Below are positions 9,401-22,500 of a stretch of DNA of 64,000 nucleotides, in pieces. The notes beneath the pieces were generated by a model, which searched no databases, was not told where the DNA came from, and was given only the letters and a program-made list of their open reading frames with translations. The position numbers and the translations under genes are program-made. The stretch is from NCBI GenBank assembly GCA_005408345.1, contig SEMN01000101.1, forward strand, positions 806,001-870,000. The letters run 5' to 3'. Source of the DNA: Macquaria australasica. Lineage: Eukaryota; Chordata; Actinopteri; Centrarchiformes; Percichthyidae. Numbering within the stretch: position 1 is the first letter of the stretch; each line of letters starts with the position of its first letter.

Positions 9401-11850
9401 ATGTCAGTTTAACTATATTGCTGTAAGTTAAGCTAAATCACGTCTAGCCCCGCCCACATCCAGTACGTCAACCGCGCTTCGTTCATTTATCTGCATACCG
9501 TTGGATTTCGTCCTAGCATGTATTTACGTTTTAAACAGTAATTAAGCAGTTAACAGGGTAAAGTGAAACTGTATTCACCATTTTGAAATCAAGCATGTTC
9601 TTTTTAACTTACAAATGCTGTCATGTATAAAACTAAATGGCAATATGGGATTATATCTGACAAAACCTAATCCAAAGCATTTTTAATTAGCTACATCATT
9701 ATTCCTTCCAGATACACCAAGAGTAAATGTCACCATCCAGATTACTCTTTTCCTCAATTGCTTAAACACATTTTCGGAAACACTGCAATAGTGTTCAAAG
9801 CATTAAGTGCAAGCATCACATCACTTTATATTGTGCAGCATAGCAAATCAGTTGTACCACAAACGCAAACTGAAAAGTATCATCAGCATAAAAACACCAG
9901 TTTTAACTTTAACTGTTTAAATACAACAAATTTGTATAATTACAATAAGCCTTTCTGTAGAAATGCTATTGTCCTGCTGTATACCTCCTGATATTTGACA
10001 TTACAATACAGAAAGTCTTTTGGCATGACATGGCATCTTCTAAAGTGGGCTGTTGCTCCTTGCGGATGCCTGCCAGGTCCTTATTCAGGAACTGTAGTGC
10101 CTACATTAAACATTGTCATTAATTGTCAAGAGCAGCCTACCAAGGAAAAAGTCTGAGGCTACTGGAAAAAACACAAGGATTTATATCTTAACTTTCAACG
10201 GAAATCAGCACTGCAGGTTGCAGAGAAGCGATTGTGGTATTTGGACTGCATGTGGAGGACCTGGCTGAATCTCTGCTCAACTATATGTTGTTGGGAAAGC
10301 AAGAAGCCTGGTCTTCTACCAGAGAGCCGGGTAACACAGGGCATATTTGACCCATATGCTGCCCCAGCCAGAGGTGCGGAAAGTAGCCTAGGCCTCGTTG
10401 TCGCACTGGATGTCGACAAGATGCACCTGGATAGCGGGCTCGCATTCGGTCATGTCCGCCTAAAAGGGCTGCACCACCCATCCATGTCGGCCTTAACCAT
10501 CCTCAGGTGGTCGGTGTACATGAGGAGGCGGTAATCGATAAGAGCCTCAGACACCTGCAATGAGTGTAACCACCAAATTGTTCTCGGTGCAGATTTTTTG
10601 ACTATTCGATTTTTAACCGGTTATGTTATTGCTAATTAGTCTACTAATAAATGTGTCTTTATATTTATAATGTGCATACGTCACTTATCCAACATGTGAC
10701 TTGTTGGCATTAAATAGGTCAGAATTAATTCCGCAGATTTTTGAATGGAGTTTGGTCTGACATTATTTAGGCAAATTAAACCTGGTAAATGTCCCATGTT
10801 TTGGGATCTCAGATTTCCTTTTATTCATAGACTTGTTAAAGATGTTCAATGAAGACTTAAAGTTCACGACTAGACGAAAGTGTTTTAGAAAGCTGCAGAG
10901 AAACGTTGCAGCGGTAAACTCCGCCGTCTCAGCTGGAATCAAGCCGGCTGATGGCGCTGCTGCGACTCAGCCTGTTTTAATATGGTTTTAAAAACTGTTT
11001 ATGTTTATGATGATTGTATAGTTTGTGTTAGTATGCTGTGGCAACGTTGTCTTGTATGCAGCCATGCCAACAAAGTCACGTGAATTGAATAGTGTTACAT
11101 AGTGTGTATCTGGACTCTAGACGCTAAGTTGCTTTCACGGGAAGTCCGACAGCGGAAAATCCCTCTTGTAACTTTGTAACCACGGCGATACCACAGCGTT
11201 CACGGTGTAGAAATGAATGCTTTCAAGGGGAAGAAACTCTTAATTTCCTTCGCGGGGAATACCAGGGAAGAGAGCGTCCATTTTCCTGAGTTGACACAGT
11301 AAACGGCATGTTGGTGACATTTTATAGATGATTCTCTGAAGTCCCGTTCCCGTGAAGGCAGCATGGAGCTGCGCTACAGAAAGCTGACAGAAACACTGAA
11401 GTAGAGTCGTGGTATGGAAATTATACACCGTCTCGTCTGGTCGCATTGGTGTAAACTGGCAGGTTTTAGTGTTGCAGACCATATTTATTTTAAAGTTGCA
11501 AGTTTCAACTCCTCTCGTCGTAAATCTTCGGTGTAAACTCAAACGCCCCCCAAGAGCACCTCACCGCCCCCTTCTCGAGAATTCTGCGGGCGGTACCCCG
11601 TTGAGAACCACTAACAGTGGTCAGAATATCCTAGAAATTCAGCTGTGCCCCGCCCTCTGTGTGTTTGTTGAGCTCGTTTTGCTACATAAAGATTTTATTC
11701 TTCAATCAAGGCATGACCTGCATTTTTTTCCCAAGTTTGAATATTGATTTTGTCATACGAACTAATTAAGAAATACTGTGATTCAGAAAGAATTCCTTAC
11801 AAGATGCAAATTAAACGTTCTCCAGTGACCAGTTTTAAGACATTGACCAT
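9401..11850. other. Accessory intergenic sequence without a recognised gene
   Basis: No coding exon is supported. A GC-richer patch at about 10.2-10.55 kb is open in several frames on both strands but matches no family I know. Sequence near 10.58-10.62 kb (TTTTTAACCGGTTA) and near 11.60 kb (GTTGAGAACCACT) resembles end sequences of fish hAT-type or other non-autonomous elements. That is recall only, and no paired ends were found. Confidence 0.35.
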
Positions 11851-11854
11851 GTGG

Positions 11855-11950
11855 TCACAGCTTCCTGCCTGAGGTCTTTGTTGCATGTTGTCTCTCCTCT
11901 CTCTGCCGTCATTTCCTGTTTCCTCTCTGCAATCCACTATCAAAATAAAG
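11855..11950 (+). repeat. Probable retroposon 3' tail remnant
   Basis: A pyrimidine-rich stretch (GTTGCATGTTGTCTCTCCTC, then a TTTCCTG box) leads to AAAATAAAG with AATAAA at 11944-11949. This resembles a short 3' segment found many times in fish genomes and ESTs. The judgement rests on memory of that pattern; no target-site duplication was identified. Confidence 0.35.
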
Positions 11951-11969
11951 TCAAACACAATGCATCCAA

Positions 11970-13352
11970 TCTACAATTGAACAAACCTTTATTTATGGAC
12001 AGTCATTCCATATTTATAACAAGAAGATATGCAAACACACATACACACATGGAAAGTGGTTTGAATCAGTCCTATGTTCAAAAGGCAGGCGGTTACAGCA
12101 GAGAAATTAACAGTTAATTACAAAAAAACATTTTTTTTATTGCTCTTTACAGCAACATTGAACTGCACCCTTAACCTGGATCATTAGAATACACTTAAGG
12201 AGAGTTAATACTATTTACACACATAATTTATTTACATCGGCAAAGCCTGAGAGGGAGCACAAATATCTTAATCTACATTCTCATAGTGCTTGACAGTTGA
12301 ACAATACTCCATTCTCAGTACAGGGGTTTGTGGTAGATTAATCAAATTTTCAGTCTGTGAAGGAGGCCATGTACAGTTATCACATCCAACACCCGTTTTA
12401 TCATAAGACCTGAGCCAAGAAACATACAGACCACAAACAAAAGAGAACACAATTCCTATTGAAAGACTTACAGATAATAGAGAAAGAGTATTATCAGTTG
12501 AATAACCAACCTCCCACATCACAGACAAACTGTAATTACAACACTCTTGTCTGGCTTCACTTGAGTGTTTAGTTGTAAAATCAAAGCAATTCCAAGTTTA
12601 TTTTCTTACGAAATCACCACCATCCGTTAAAAGAGAGCTTTCTGCACATCCTTCCAGTTTGTGCTTTGAAATGATGGCTCTGTACTGTCAAAATAGTTGT
12701 GGCGGCGCGGCTTCTTGTGTCTCGTAAAATGAAATACGAGGAGACCAAATATCAGTACAACTACTCAAAACAGACACAAGCAAGCTTATTAATGAGACAC
12801 CATAACAGGAGTTCTTTTACTTTACTTTTACTGTACATGACAGAAGAAGGCTGTGTCTTTCGTTCACACTCACACACACAAACACACTTGAATGAAACCA
12901 GAGTACAAAAAAAAAAGGAAAAGCAGAACACTGCCGTCTTCACTTTTGTTGTGCAAGTGAATACTTCTGAAGTAAATACTGTAAGACTATCACTTTACAC
13001 AGCCTGGTTGTCCAATGAAGCTGTAGTACTACCCATTCAGAAATGAAAGAGTAAATCTGTTTTCACATGCAGCAGTTAGAAAATAGTCATTAAAGTGAGC
13101 CACTGAATTTTAGTATCAAAACACAGTGAAACCTAAGGTGATGTGTATTGTCTCTCAGTAAGAAAGCAAGTGACAACAAGGGTCCAAAGTCCAAGCTGTT
13201 TTCACACTCCTTGTGTGGGTGTAATATCTCACCCCAAGAGTTTCCAGTGTGGTCTGAACAGAAACAGTGTTTATGCATGATTGTAAATGTGTAACTGGAG
13301 ATGCTGGAGGGCTGAATCAGCACCCGAGGTGGGCCTCTGGGGTTTACAGTCT
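11970..13352 (-). other. arhgap39: arhgap39 3' untranslated region (predicted)
   Basis: The sequence from the stop codon at 13353 to the AATAAA near 11988 contains no conserved ORF and fits a 3' UTR of about 1.37 kb. A second AATAAA on the minus strand, in the T-rich tract near 12134-12139, could give a shorter transcript. The extent is inferred from poly(A) signals only. Confidence 0.55.
11988..11993 (-). terminator. arhgap39: Predicted poly(A) signal of arhgap39
   Basis: TTTATT on the plus strand reads AATAAA on the minus strand, about 1.36 kb past the arhgap39 stop codon. A plus-strand AATAAA from a retroposon remnant lies 40 bp away, facing it. Confidence 0.5.
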
Positions 13353-13547
13353 CTACACCACCCCTTCGATGAAACTGGTGTCCAGGTGAACGATGAGCAT
13401 TCTCAGGAAGGACATCTCCTTGCGTGTGTTCTCAAAGATGATCCGCGGATCGTCGGATTGGCATCGGAGGCAGTTGGGGGCCATCACCATGGCCAGGTTG
13501 TTCACATCCATCTTGGTTATAGCCACGTTGGATGGCTGAGCGAATAC
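13353..13547 (-). CDS. arhgap39: arhgap39 last coding exon (RhoGAP C-terminus)
   Basis: Encodes 64 residues beginning VFAQPSNVAITKMDVNNL and ending DTSFIEGVV before TAG at 13355-13353. It includes the conserved NLAMVMAPNCLRC helix of the RhoGAP fold, with the Asn that contacts the GTPase. Acceptor CTAG at 13548-13551; phase 0 start. Confidence 0.95.
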   Translation of the reverse strand, partial: VFAQPSNVAITKMDVNNLAMVMAPNCLRCQSDDPRIIFENTRKEMSFLRMLIVHLDTSFIEGVV

Positions 13548-16500
13548 CTAGAGATAATCAGGATGCGAGGAGAGAGAATGCAATGAGCGAGGCTGAGTGT
13601 ACAGACTGACCTCTGACTTGCAGTGAGTGTTGTATGAGTCACATTCAGTTATCCAAGAGCTCAATTATAGGAATGTTTTCATTTGAAATGTTTTAATCAA
13701 TCAGTTTAAATATTTATGTAGAGCAGTCCAAGCTGAGGTTTGTTTTCAGTGGAGAGTTTAGTTTGAGATTTTGTTTTTGAACAATCGTGAGGTTTAGTTT
13801 CACTATTTTTGTAGGGGTAATACATTTTTGAAGATATCAGGATAAGTTCACAACAAGCATTGTATGCAGAAGGTATTGTGTAAAAAATAACAATAAAAAT
13901 GTAAGTAAGTCAAATTCTTTTAAAATTATTCACATTTAAAACCTTAGTGAAAATCAAATCATTTAAAAACGCCTCACAAACTAAGACATAAGATTTTCAG
14001 GTATAACAATCTTTCTTATTAAGTTTTTGTTAATTCATGAGTTTTTGTTTTGTAGTATTATTATTATATATTATTAGTAATATTTTGAAGTATTTTTTGC
14101 ATTAGTTTTAGTTGGCAATAATTACCTTGTTTCAGGGCTGAATATAATATTACAAATAGGTAACATGGTGCGTCTTCGTTAAAATAAACTTGTACAGATA
14201 TAGTCACAATTGCGTTAGTGGAATATGGACTCTGGTTGGGGTAAATTAGGGTAAAGGCTGTGTTTGAGGGGATTATAAATCTTTGTCTGCGTGTTGGTTA
14301 CCTGCAAGAAGTGGATGAAGTAACAGAGCACCAGCCTGTTGAGCTCAGGCAGAGACTGAACCACAGCAATGGCCGACACTGGGTCGTCGCAGTTACTGAC
14401 ACACTGCGTGTAGAAGTTCATTGGGATGAGAGGTTCCTCCAGCTCCCGATACCACAGCTTCATTAGAGAGGCTGAAAGAGACAAACATACTCTTAAGCGT
14501 TCATATTCACACGCAACATATACATGCAGACACGCAACAGCAAATGAGCCAAATGCTTTACACGAAATCCATCCTTCCTCACCAGGAACATTGGGGTCAG
14601 AGAGATTCTCTGGGATCCTCCACTGGTCTACTTGGAGCTTCAACGCATTCACTTCGTCGATGTCTCCAGGCACTCTGAAAATACAACACAGCATGTCAGT
14701 TACACTCAATGGCCACAAGAGGGACCTCTACCTCTATCATCACAGATTCTCCATGCCTTGTGGCAAATCCATTACTCATGTACACCCAGTTGGCTTCAAA
14801 TGTGGCCTGGCGGCTGAAAGCACTCTGGTCTTTGTTTGCAGTACTTCTTCGTAACAAAACAAAAACAGAATAAACATAATATAACACACTGCTAAGGAAA
14901 GTCCCTGTTGTAGGCGCAGAGCTTCACAGGGAGATCCGTATTTAGTGCATTTGACGAAAGGGAACACTTTTTTTAAACAAGTCAAGATGTTACAGAATTA
15001 AATTTGCTGGAGAAAATCCTACACAAACACACAGTCGCGAAGCTCCCACGTGCTTGTAAGCTTAAGCAGTAATGTAAACGCATATTATGAAGTATCAAAT
15101 TAAACAGTGCTGGTCTCAGGAGCCAAGCAGGGCTGTGTTTGCTCGGCCGTCTGTTGTGTGTACTGTGCACAGGGAGAGCCTGCTTTGAAATACAGAGAGA
15201 CCACACACATTTGTTTATACACACTATACATACAATTAAGCACACACACATACAGTACATGAGATCCCCTTCTAATTTCCTAGACTCCACCTCTCTCACA
15301 CTGCTCAAGTCGAAGCTTGTAATTGGCTGAGTTAGGTCTATCTTACCTGAAGATGCCCTCCGTCTGAGCCCCGCCCAGAGCCAGAACATACTGGGAGAGC
15401 TGAACCTGCACCCAGGGCAGCTTCCTGTCTGGGAAGAGCTCGCTTTGCCTCTCCATCACCTCATCCAGAGAACTGCCAAACAGGGAGGGAGTGACGATGG
15501 CCCGCCTACTGTGGTCGATCTCCTCCAAGGTGGGTTTACGTAGACCCTGGAGGGGTGAGAGGTGAGGAAAGGAGAAGATTTACTACCTGGTTATGTCAGG
15601 GGCTGATACTAATCATGGTTGTGTCTGCAGCTGCGCTACTATGACTGGGTCTGTGTTTATGTCTCTACCTGCAACTGTGTAATTATGTGTCTCTCTGTGA
15701 CAGTATCTAGGATGACTCAGATGCGAATCACAACTCTCAAACTGATACGTCTCTTTTATCTATCATATTATTCTTATTATTTTAGCTTACCTTTTTGCCT
15801 CCGGTGATCGCCACCTTCTGCAGTTTCCGATGGCAGAACTTGGCATATGTGCTAATAGGCAGACCTGTAGGTTGACAGAAAGGGCAAATCAGGACTGAGA
15901 ATTAATGAAAACTCCACAAGAGACAGTATGCACACCCTTGTTATGACCTCAAGGACCCTAAAGTAAAACCCTTAAGCATCACGCATTACTGAACACACAC
16001 AATAATAAATGATATAAATTCTTTCCCACAAACAGGACAAACAGTGTTCCCCCCCCCCACAGATGTCAAAGTGTGTGAGAAGCAGGCAGTGGTAATTGGA
16101 GAGACATGTTGACGGTGTGATTCTGGCATATGGGGATTACAGCAGGCCCGGCTAAATTGTCAGGCTGAGGGAAGATTTACTGCTGTTGAAGAAAAGCTTT
16201 AGAGACAGGATCCGGCCTACACATCCAGCGTTCAGGTGATTCATCAGCGTACGCAGACATGAAGGGCACCAGAGAGAATGAGAAACACAGAAGCTCCCTG
16301 TCTGCTACCTGCCCTAAGTAGCTACTGTAGGGCCCAGATCTATTTTGGAAGTGAACTGCATTTGGGGAACAATGTTGTTGCCTGAAGCGGGAAGTACTTC
16401 AAGAGACATGAGCTACAGAAGAACCCGATCTGTCCTGAAAAGTTCGAGATTCTGCACACTTCCAGTTCTCAAACAAAAAGCCAACAGAAAACCTTGATTG

Positions 16501-19500
16501 TTGGGTCATCGTGTGCGTTCATGAAAACAAAATCACTCCCATCTTTCATTGCTGTGGTAACTCGGGTTTACACTAAACACTGAGCTCTCATGGGGTCTAT
16601 TCCCGTTCCCAGAATCTCCACTGTATCAGCTACCCGAACCGGGGCCAGATGGACAAAACCCACTGGTGGGATTTTAAAAAGTAACAAACACTTTCCAGTT
16701 CCTACAGTCAAAGCCCCCAGATTTATGGCAAACAGGTGACTCCAACGCACGCTCACAACTGCTGCTAACCTGACCGAGTTCGACTATAATTATATCTAAT
16801 TAGAGAGATCATACCAATAATTTGCCCTTGATCTTGGCAAAGACGGGCTATTTTTCCCAAGGCTCCCAACATAGGAGGCTGTACACTTACTCAGAGTAAA
16901 CCAAGAGTGCAGGGCCCCTGTGAGTCAGTGAGAAAGGGTTTAAACACTACTGGTGGTCTATATTTACATCAGGTTTGATAGCATGAAAACAACAACAACC
17001 AGGCAACCAAAGCCCAGGAGAAATGCGAGCTCATTAGGAGCTTGAGTGTACTGTACCCGGCTGAGAACAGCATGGCACCTGTCTACACACGGGTTAAAGC
17101 TAAACTTGACAACAAAAACACAGCCATTAAAGGATGTTGAGGAGACAACTTCAGTCTCGTCTTGGTTATTGTTTATGAGACAACTCTACGCGAATCCAAG
17201 TGCTGGCTGAACCACCGCAACCCTCCCCAGGCGCCTCTGTTTCCAAGCCCAGACCAGACCAGGTCTGGCCTGACAAGAGGCCTCAAGTTCCCACATGCGA
17301 CCCCTACTCCTGCTGCTCACAGCTGCTCTGGTCAGACGCAATGTACGTGTTCCAGCTCCTCCATCCATCAAGCAAACAGCAGCTCTCATTATGCTGTTTT
17401 TCTAGAAGTGAGGCTGTTTTTTTCTTGTTGGCTTTCATCAAGATTCCTCTCTAAAAAAGACCTTTAGTCAGAAACGTTCAGTAGGCTCTCTTTGACCTCT
17501 TAGTCACTTGGACTTTTTCCAGCATAAAGCACTGAGTCTGAGTCACTGAAGTACAATGCGTGAGGCCACTGCTGTGGTGTCTGCTGTGAGACGATTGGGT
17601 TCCTCTCAGGTGACATCATCATCAGAGCTGGCAGTGTGGGCTGCTCTAATGAGGGCACGTGCTGATGAGTAGGTATCCCCTTAAATGGCTGTCTGACATG
17701 CAAGTGGCAAGAGAGGCCGCTGATATGATTCACAGTGTGGTCCATTCATTGTGCGCGTGCAGAACGTTCTGAAATTCTCATCCTACATATTTTTTTTTTA
17801 AGCTCAACTTTCTGTGAAACCCATTCATTGTTTCTGCAAGTACATCAGCACGTACTCATCTGACAAACTACACAGTGCTGAATTTTCCATCCCACTCAAG
17901 AGTGGTCACTCTACAGGGAGCGATATGTTAGATTTGTAATGGCTCGCACTGCTTAGAGACTCTAAACAGCTTTAGAAGAAAGTAGAAAAACATCTTTTGG
18001 ACTACCTACTTTGTGCTCTGTCAAACAGATAAGCTTGTACAAATGGGAAATACTGAGGATCTTTAGACTGAAGAGGAAGTGAATGCACAAAACATTTACC
18101 TTCTTCCTCATCTGTATTCTGTTTCCGCTTCTTTCTGGACTTTGAATTCTTCTTCAGCTTTAGTTCCTGCTGTTCCAATATGAACTGAGTTACTGTAAAA
18201 CAGAAGATAGCAAAGGTCAAATTTCTGATGGCACAGGCCGACAATCAGATTACTAGGGGATCATCAAAAACAATACTGTGCTTTCTATCATGATCATACT
18301 GACTAAATTAAATCTAAATTTCATTGGAAAATAGAAAGGGAAAGAAGAAAATGCTACATTTAAAAAACTGAGACATCTCTCTGTCCTGCAAAAACAATGT
18401 TGATGATCATACAACATAGGGAGGTGCAGAAGAAAGAAAGGTGACCCACCCTGTTGCTCAGTCTGAGACTCACATTTCTTGTCGCTGGTGGGCTCCGTGT
18501 GTCTCTGGATGTAGCCCTCCAGGTAGCAGCGGAACTTGGGCGACGGGGCGAAGAACGCTAAGCTGACAGCCATCAGCTCCCAGCCTGCCGCCAAGCTTCT
18601 GGGGCTGGCATTGCCCGTGGTCTGCCTCACCAGCTGCACATACAGCTCGTCCCGCAGGCCCGGCATGTCCCAGCACTTGGTGACGATGAGCAGGGCGCAG
18701 TGACGGCGGTCAAGACGGGAAGGCCTGTCTCCCATGTAGGCCTGCACCAGCTTGAACATCTCACAGGCCTCCTTCCTGACAGCGCGGTTGCTGGTGACTA
18801 GCATGGGCTTTTTAATGGATCCGCGGTTCCACGACAGCATGTTGGCGATGGAGACACGGCGGCGGAACAGGCCTTGCGTGTGCATGTTGAGGTGCTTGCT
18901 GGCCCAGTCCTCCATGCCCATGTCGGGAGGTGGGGGCTGCCGCAGGGTGGCGTAGGAGAGCTGGTAGGTGGATCCTCGTGCTCTTCCTCCTGCCCCATCG
19001 CCTCCCTCTCTGTTGTCATGGTTGGCAGGTCGGCGGGGGCCCAGGGAAGCGGTCCGCCCATCCACCATGCCTTTCTTCCTACTCTCCAACTGAGCCTGCA
19101 GCTCTAGGGTGCCGGTCTGCAGGGGGACAAGAGGTGTACATGAGACAGAGAAGAAGAACTATACAGAGGAGGAGGAGGAGGAGGGGACAAAAGAGGTGAG
19201 GCAAGAGTGCAGCAAAAGTACAAACTTTGTGTGTGCAGCTGCAGAATCTTCACTGTGTCACACTAGCAGCTGGGCTGCCTTATGCCTACTGTGCTCTGCT
19301 CTGCAGTGCTGGGGCTCGAGGGTGAATTGTTGCAGGATCGGCACATTCATTTCCTAATGCCAGAAAAGAATTGTACTGGGAAAGAAATCTCCCCAAATCC
19401 TCATGAACCCTGGCCTCCTGAGCAGGTGACCAGATAGTGGTATAACAGCCTGCCCCTTCCTACACCAGGCTCACCTACTTTGCAAAACCAAAGCTATGCT

Positions 19501-22500
19501 CTACACAAGACCTCCATGTGATCCCTGTGGTGGAGTTTATGACTGTAAGGAGGAGCACCTCACGTCCCTTAATAGAGAAAGCCAGCAACCCAGATATGCT
19601 CTGCAAGCAGCCAGGAACAACACGAAACCAGAGCCAGAATCAAAGCTAAAAGTTACTAATGGAACATAAAACGCATTGACATGTCTTTTCAATGAGACCC
19701 TGATGTAATATGGATCTGACGAGTGCCAGACAAGCTGGACTTCACATTTTGGTTTCTCAATCAAATGGAGCAGATCTGAGGTTGGGCTTTGGCAGAGAGT
19801 CTATACGGTCGTACAGAGTTGATGCTTTTTAAAATGGATAAAAAGCTCAACTCCGGAAGATCAAATACAACAAAGCACATGTTTAACTAGGGAACGGGAC
19901 ATATGCTGTACAACTTCTACTTTCAGTAAATTACAATGTTTTAAATATAGCTTGCAGATGCACCAGCTCAGGGCGGTAACTTAGGCGGTAAACAGTGGGA
20001 AATGTTCTCAACTTGTAAAAACATGAATTATTCATGGTCTTTGTGGAAATGGTCAGATTTTCAGTGCACCCTCTGAACAAGTTAGTTGAAAGGTCTTTCA
20101 GCAAGAACAGAACATTCAAATTTAGAAAATGTAGAGCTGCTCATACATAGCGAGCCATAATCTGAGTGTGTGAGTGATATAACAGCAGGTCTGAAGAAAA
20201 TTCCAGGACAGACTTAGGGGGCCTGCTCAGTGCTCCTTGGCTGTTGTCTAACATGCTAAAGCTACAGTGGTACCAATAAGCCTTGGTACCAGCCTGCCTC
20301 CATTTCCTCCTCCTTTTCCTCCTTCTCATCTCCCTGCCAAGCCTGGGCCATATGGAGCCGCAGCGGCCCTTCTTCCTGACCGAGGGAAGCCATGTCCTGA
20401 ATCTCTCTGGCCTGGCATGGGCCCCAGATGCCCGAGCACAGAGCTGGCATATGAGTATACAGTACCTGCAGTGCAGGGCAGATGGAAGGTGGTAAGAGGA
20501 TGACAGGTAATGCTGGGAATGTGGCCATTATAGTCAGCGGTGACCAGCCTGCCCACTGCCTAATGTCCTGGGGACATTTAGGCACTCAAGATTGGAATTT
20601 AAGAGGCATTACTCACAAAATGCTCTGTGTTCTTTTCAAAGAGACAGATTAGCCTTACTGTTGTCATCCTAGAGCTCCCTGTTGCAAACATTCATTACTA
20701 TAGTTGCAGGGTGCAGTGGGACTGCTACTGAAAACAACGCTATATGTATGGGGTGTGATTCTCTTGCAAGAGGGGATTTGGAGATTACAAGTAGCAGATC
20801 TTGGAATTGGCTCCACATGCTGCTACTTATATAAGTGTTTTGAGAAGTCTTTCATCTTTGATCATGTGCCCCTTTTGTAAGGACCCTTGACGTCAAGATA
20901 AGCCATCACTATGGTTCCTCCACGTCTTTGTATTTTAGTGCTCTGCAAAGTCAAAATATAACCAAATCCGTTGTGTTGTTTAGGGTTTTTAAAGTCAAAC
21001 AATATGTCCATTCTTCCACTTCTAGCTCTCTGAGGACTAGACAAACTACACAATACAAAAGCAGCAGCTAAAAATTCCCATAATACGCAGATGCTTTATT
21101 CAGGCATGACTCTGCCTCATTTGACAGTGCGACTGAATTCCTCTCTAATCTGATAGTGAATCTGGAGAGACATCAGTAATCAAACCACTTCCAGACCAAA
21201 CACAGCTGAATCCAAGCAAACCTGCAGAGGTAAACAGACCACACAATAACACAGACACAGTTGAGCTCTTAATCAGACAGGAAAGTATCATAATACTGGA
21301 TCAGCTAAGATGTATTCTCTTACAATCTCTATTTTGTTATTAACAACAATTTCACTTCTTGCTGTTTGCCTCACACACACACACACACACAAATGTAATA
21401 GAGGGTGGGGTTACCTGGGAGGGCGGTCCTGGGGTCTCTGGTGAGGATAGGCTGGCCTGGCTATTCACACTCATCTCCAAAGTGTCCACCTTTTCATAGG
21501 TCCTTTTCTGCCTCCCTGGTATCTCCAGAGGGGTCAGCGCATGGTTGCCATGGTTACCTGCCCTACTCAGTGACCGGGGGGTGAGGTCCTCTCGTGATGC
21601 GCACCTGCCTGCTGACCCCCCTCCCCCTCCTCCATACCACCTGAGTGAGTCCGCAGGGGAGCGCGTCCGAGGTATGACAACCCTCTCCCCCATCTCCGGG
21701 TCCAGCCCCGCTCTAACCTCCCTCATGGTGTTGGAGCGACTCACCACCTCCCTCATCTCGGCCATCAGCCTCTCGTTGAGGGCGCACAGCTCCCCGCTGC
21801 TGCCTACCGACCCCGGCCTGCCTCCTGCACCACCACCGGCGCCCACCCTCCTCCTGCTCTTTCTTCTCAGACTTGGGGAGGGGCCGGTGGAGTAACCAGA
21901 GTCTTGATAGTTTGCTATGGCCTGGGGGGTTGAGGAGGGGAAGTCCTGTGAGGCCTGGCTACTCTGCCTGCTGTGTCGTGCCTCCATGGCACGCTGGACA
22001 GTGGCCTCAAGGACCCGCCAGCTTTGTTTCTTATCCAGTGTACTTGGGCCTGGAGTCCCTGGCTCTCTGTCCCTCAACTGGCCTCGAGCCTGGGGCAAAG
22101 AGTGGGCCTGGGGCTGTGGGTGTGGCTGAGGCTGGGTCATGACAGGATCCTGCCTCGAGGTAGGGGAAGGCGTACGTGTGGGTACAGGAGAGCCGGATAG
22201 GAGCCCCTGTTTGGGGTCCACGTTGACCATGTGCTTGATGCACTCCAGACCAGCTGGGCTGTAGTCAGAGGCAGAAGGATTCCTCTTGTGTCGGGACCCT
22301 GGATGAGATGAACCAGGGTGCTGGAGGTGTCTGGGCTTTTGGAGGCTATGGGTAGGTGTCAGGCGAGACAGAGGTTGTCCGTTGTACAGGTGCGCCCCCT
22401 CTACCTCCATGTCTGTTGGGGGTTCATCATATATGGGACAGTCTGAAACTGGCTCGTCATAGATTGGGGCAGTGCAACCATACTGGGGAGAGACTGGGCG

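Noticed and set aside
18253..18473. Continuation of the MyTH4 ORF past 18474
   Set aside because: The residues after DKK lack family similarity, and a GTGAGT donor lies exactly at the loss of similarity.
21545..22243. Several 70-116-codon plus-strand ORFs opposite the arhgap39 linker exon
   Set aside because: Antisense shadows of a GC-rich coding exon.
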